Virus record (IMG/VR): IMGVR_UViG_3300040758_000035
Location: 1-46,722 of that record
Reading direction: 5' to 3' (one strand)
DNA from: a virus
DNA length: 46,722 bases
This document shows positions 46,711-46,722 of the stretch, in pieces. The notes under the pieces were generated by a model. It worked only from the letters and a program-made list of their open reading frames with translations. It had not been told where the DNA came from and searched no databases. The position numbers and the translations under genes were made by a program. Positions within the stretch are counted from its first letter, which is position 1, and every line of letters starts with the position of its first letter.

Positions 46711-46722
46711 GCGCCGCTTTTG

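Noticed and set aside
1-46722. CRISPR array, integrase or lysogeny repressor
   Set aside because: No regularly spaced direct repeats with spacers and no recombinase or repressor motifs were seen; the intergenic repeats are irregularly spaced and lie between genes.

Overview
The window is part of a tailed double-stranded DNA phage genome (Caudoviricetes). It carries a phage-style replication, recombination and nucleotide-metabolism set (family A DNA polymerase, TOPRIM primase-helicase, superfamily 2 helicase, RecA, PD-(D/E)XK nucleases, SSB-like protein, DNA and RNA ligases), an endolysin, several free-standing homing-type endonucleases, and many tightly packed small genes joined by ATGA or TAATG overlaps. 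I saw no integrase, lysogeny repressor, phage RNA polymerase or CRISPR array. At least six sites match host sigma-70 promoters (TTGACA/T, 17-18 bp, TANNNT), so host polymerase probably transcribes it. The host cannot be named from this sequence.

Layout. 1-1530: a small leftward block (three small unknown genes) with a good leftward promoter at 1500-1528. 1530-2540: no convincing gene. 2540-6340: rightward small genes separated by a seven-copy family of structured intergenic repeats. 6340-13000: an HNH remnant, SWIM zinc-finger proteins, an ATP-dependent DNA ligase, small genes mixed with tRNA-like elements, a winged-helix protein, an HNH endonuclease and a RecB-like nuclease. 13000-20860: an RNA ligase remnant, a second HNH, a complete T4 Rnl1-type RNA ligase, an SSB-like protein, a long acidic protein, a metalloprotease-like protein, a third HNH, an RlpA-like protein and a helicase. 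20855-21470: a structured RNA locus that I read as a circularly permuted tmRNA gene followed by a second tmRNA-like fragment. 21470-33870: primase-helicase, a free-standing TSCPD domain, nucleases, RecA, a Mom-like protein whose start lies in a tRNA-like fold, a Clp-like AAA+ unfoldase, lysozyme, phosphoesterase, nucleotide enzymes and DNA polymerase. 33900-39600: a glycosylation and methylation block. 39600 to the end: a leftward block with a cell wall hydrolase-like protein, a GIY-YIG endonuclease and two large proteins that look like virion components.

How it fits together: the rightward genes replicate and repair DNA, adjust nucleotide pools, modify DNA (Mom-like) and probably decorate a surface sugar or DNA with glycosyltransferases; the leftward genes at the right end belong to virion assembly or entry. 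The most unusual content is RNA-level: a phage-borne two-piece-type tmRNA with its own tag (AKNTKVLYANA), several tRNA-like elements with abnormal anticodon loops, one of which contains the ribosome binding site and start codon of the Mom-like gene just downstream of a small zinc protein (compare Com/mom of phage Mu), and the two-hairpin intergenic repeats. All family assignments are by reading motifs; no database search was run.
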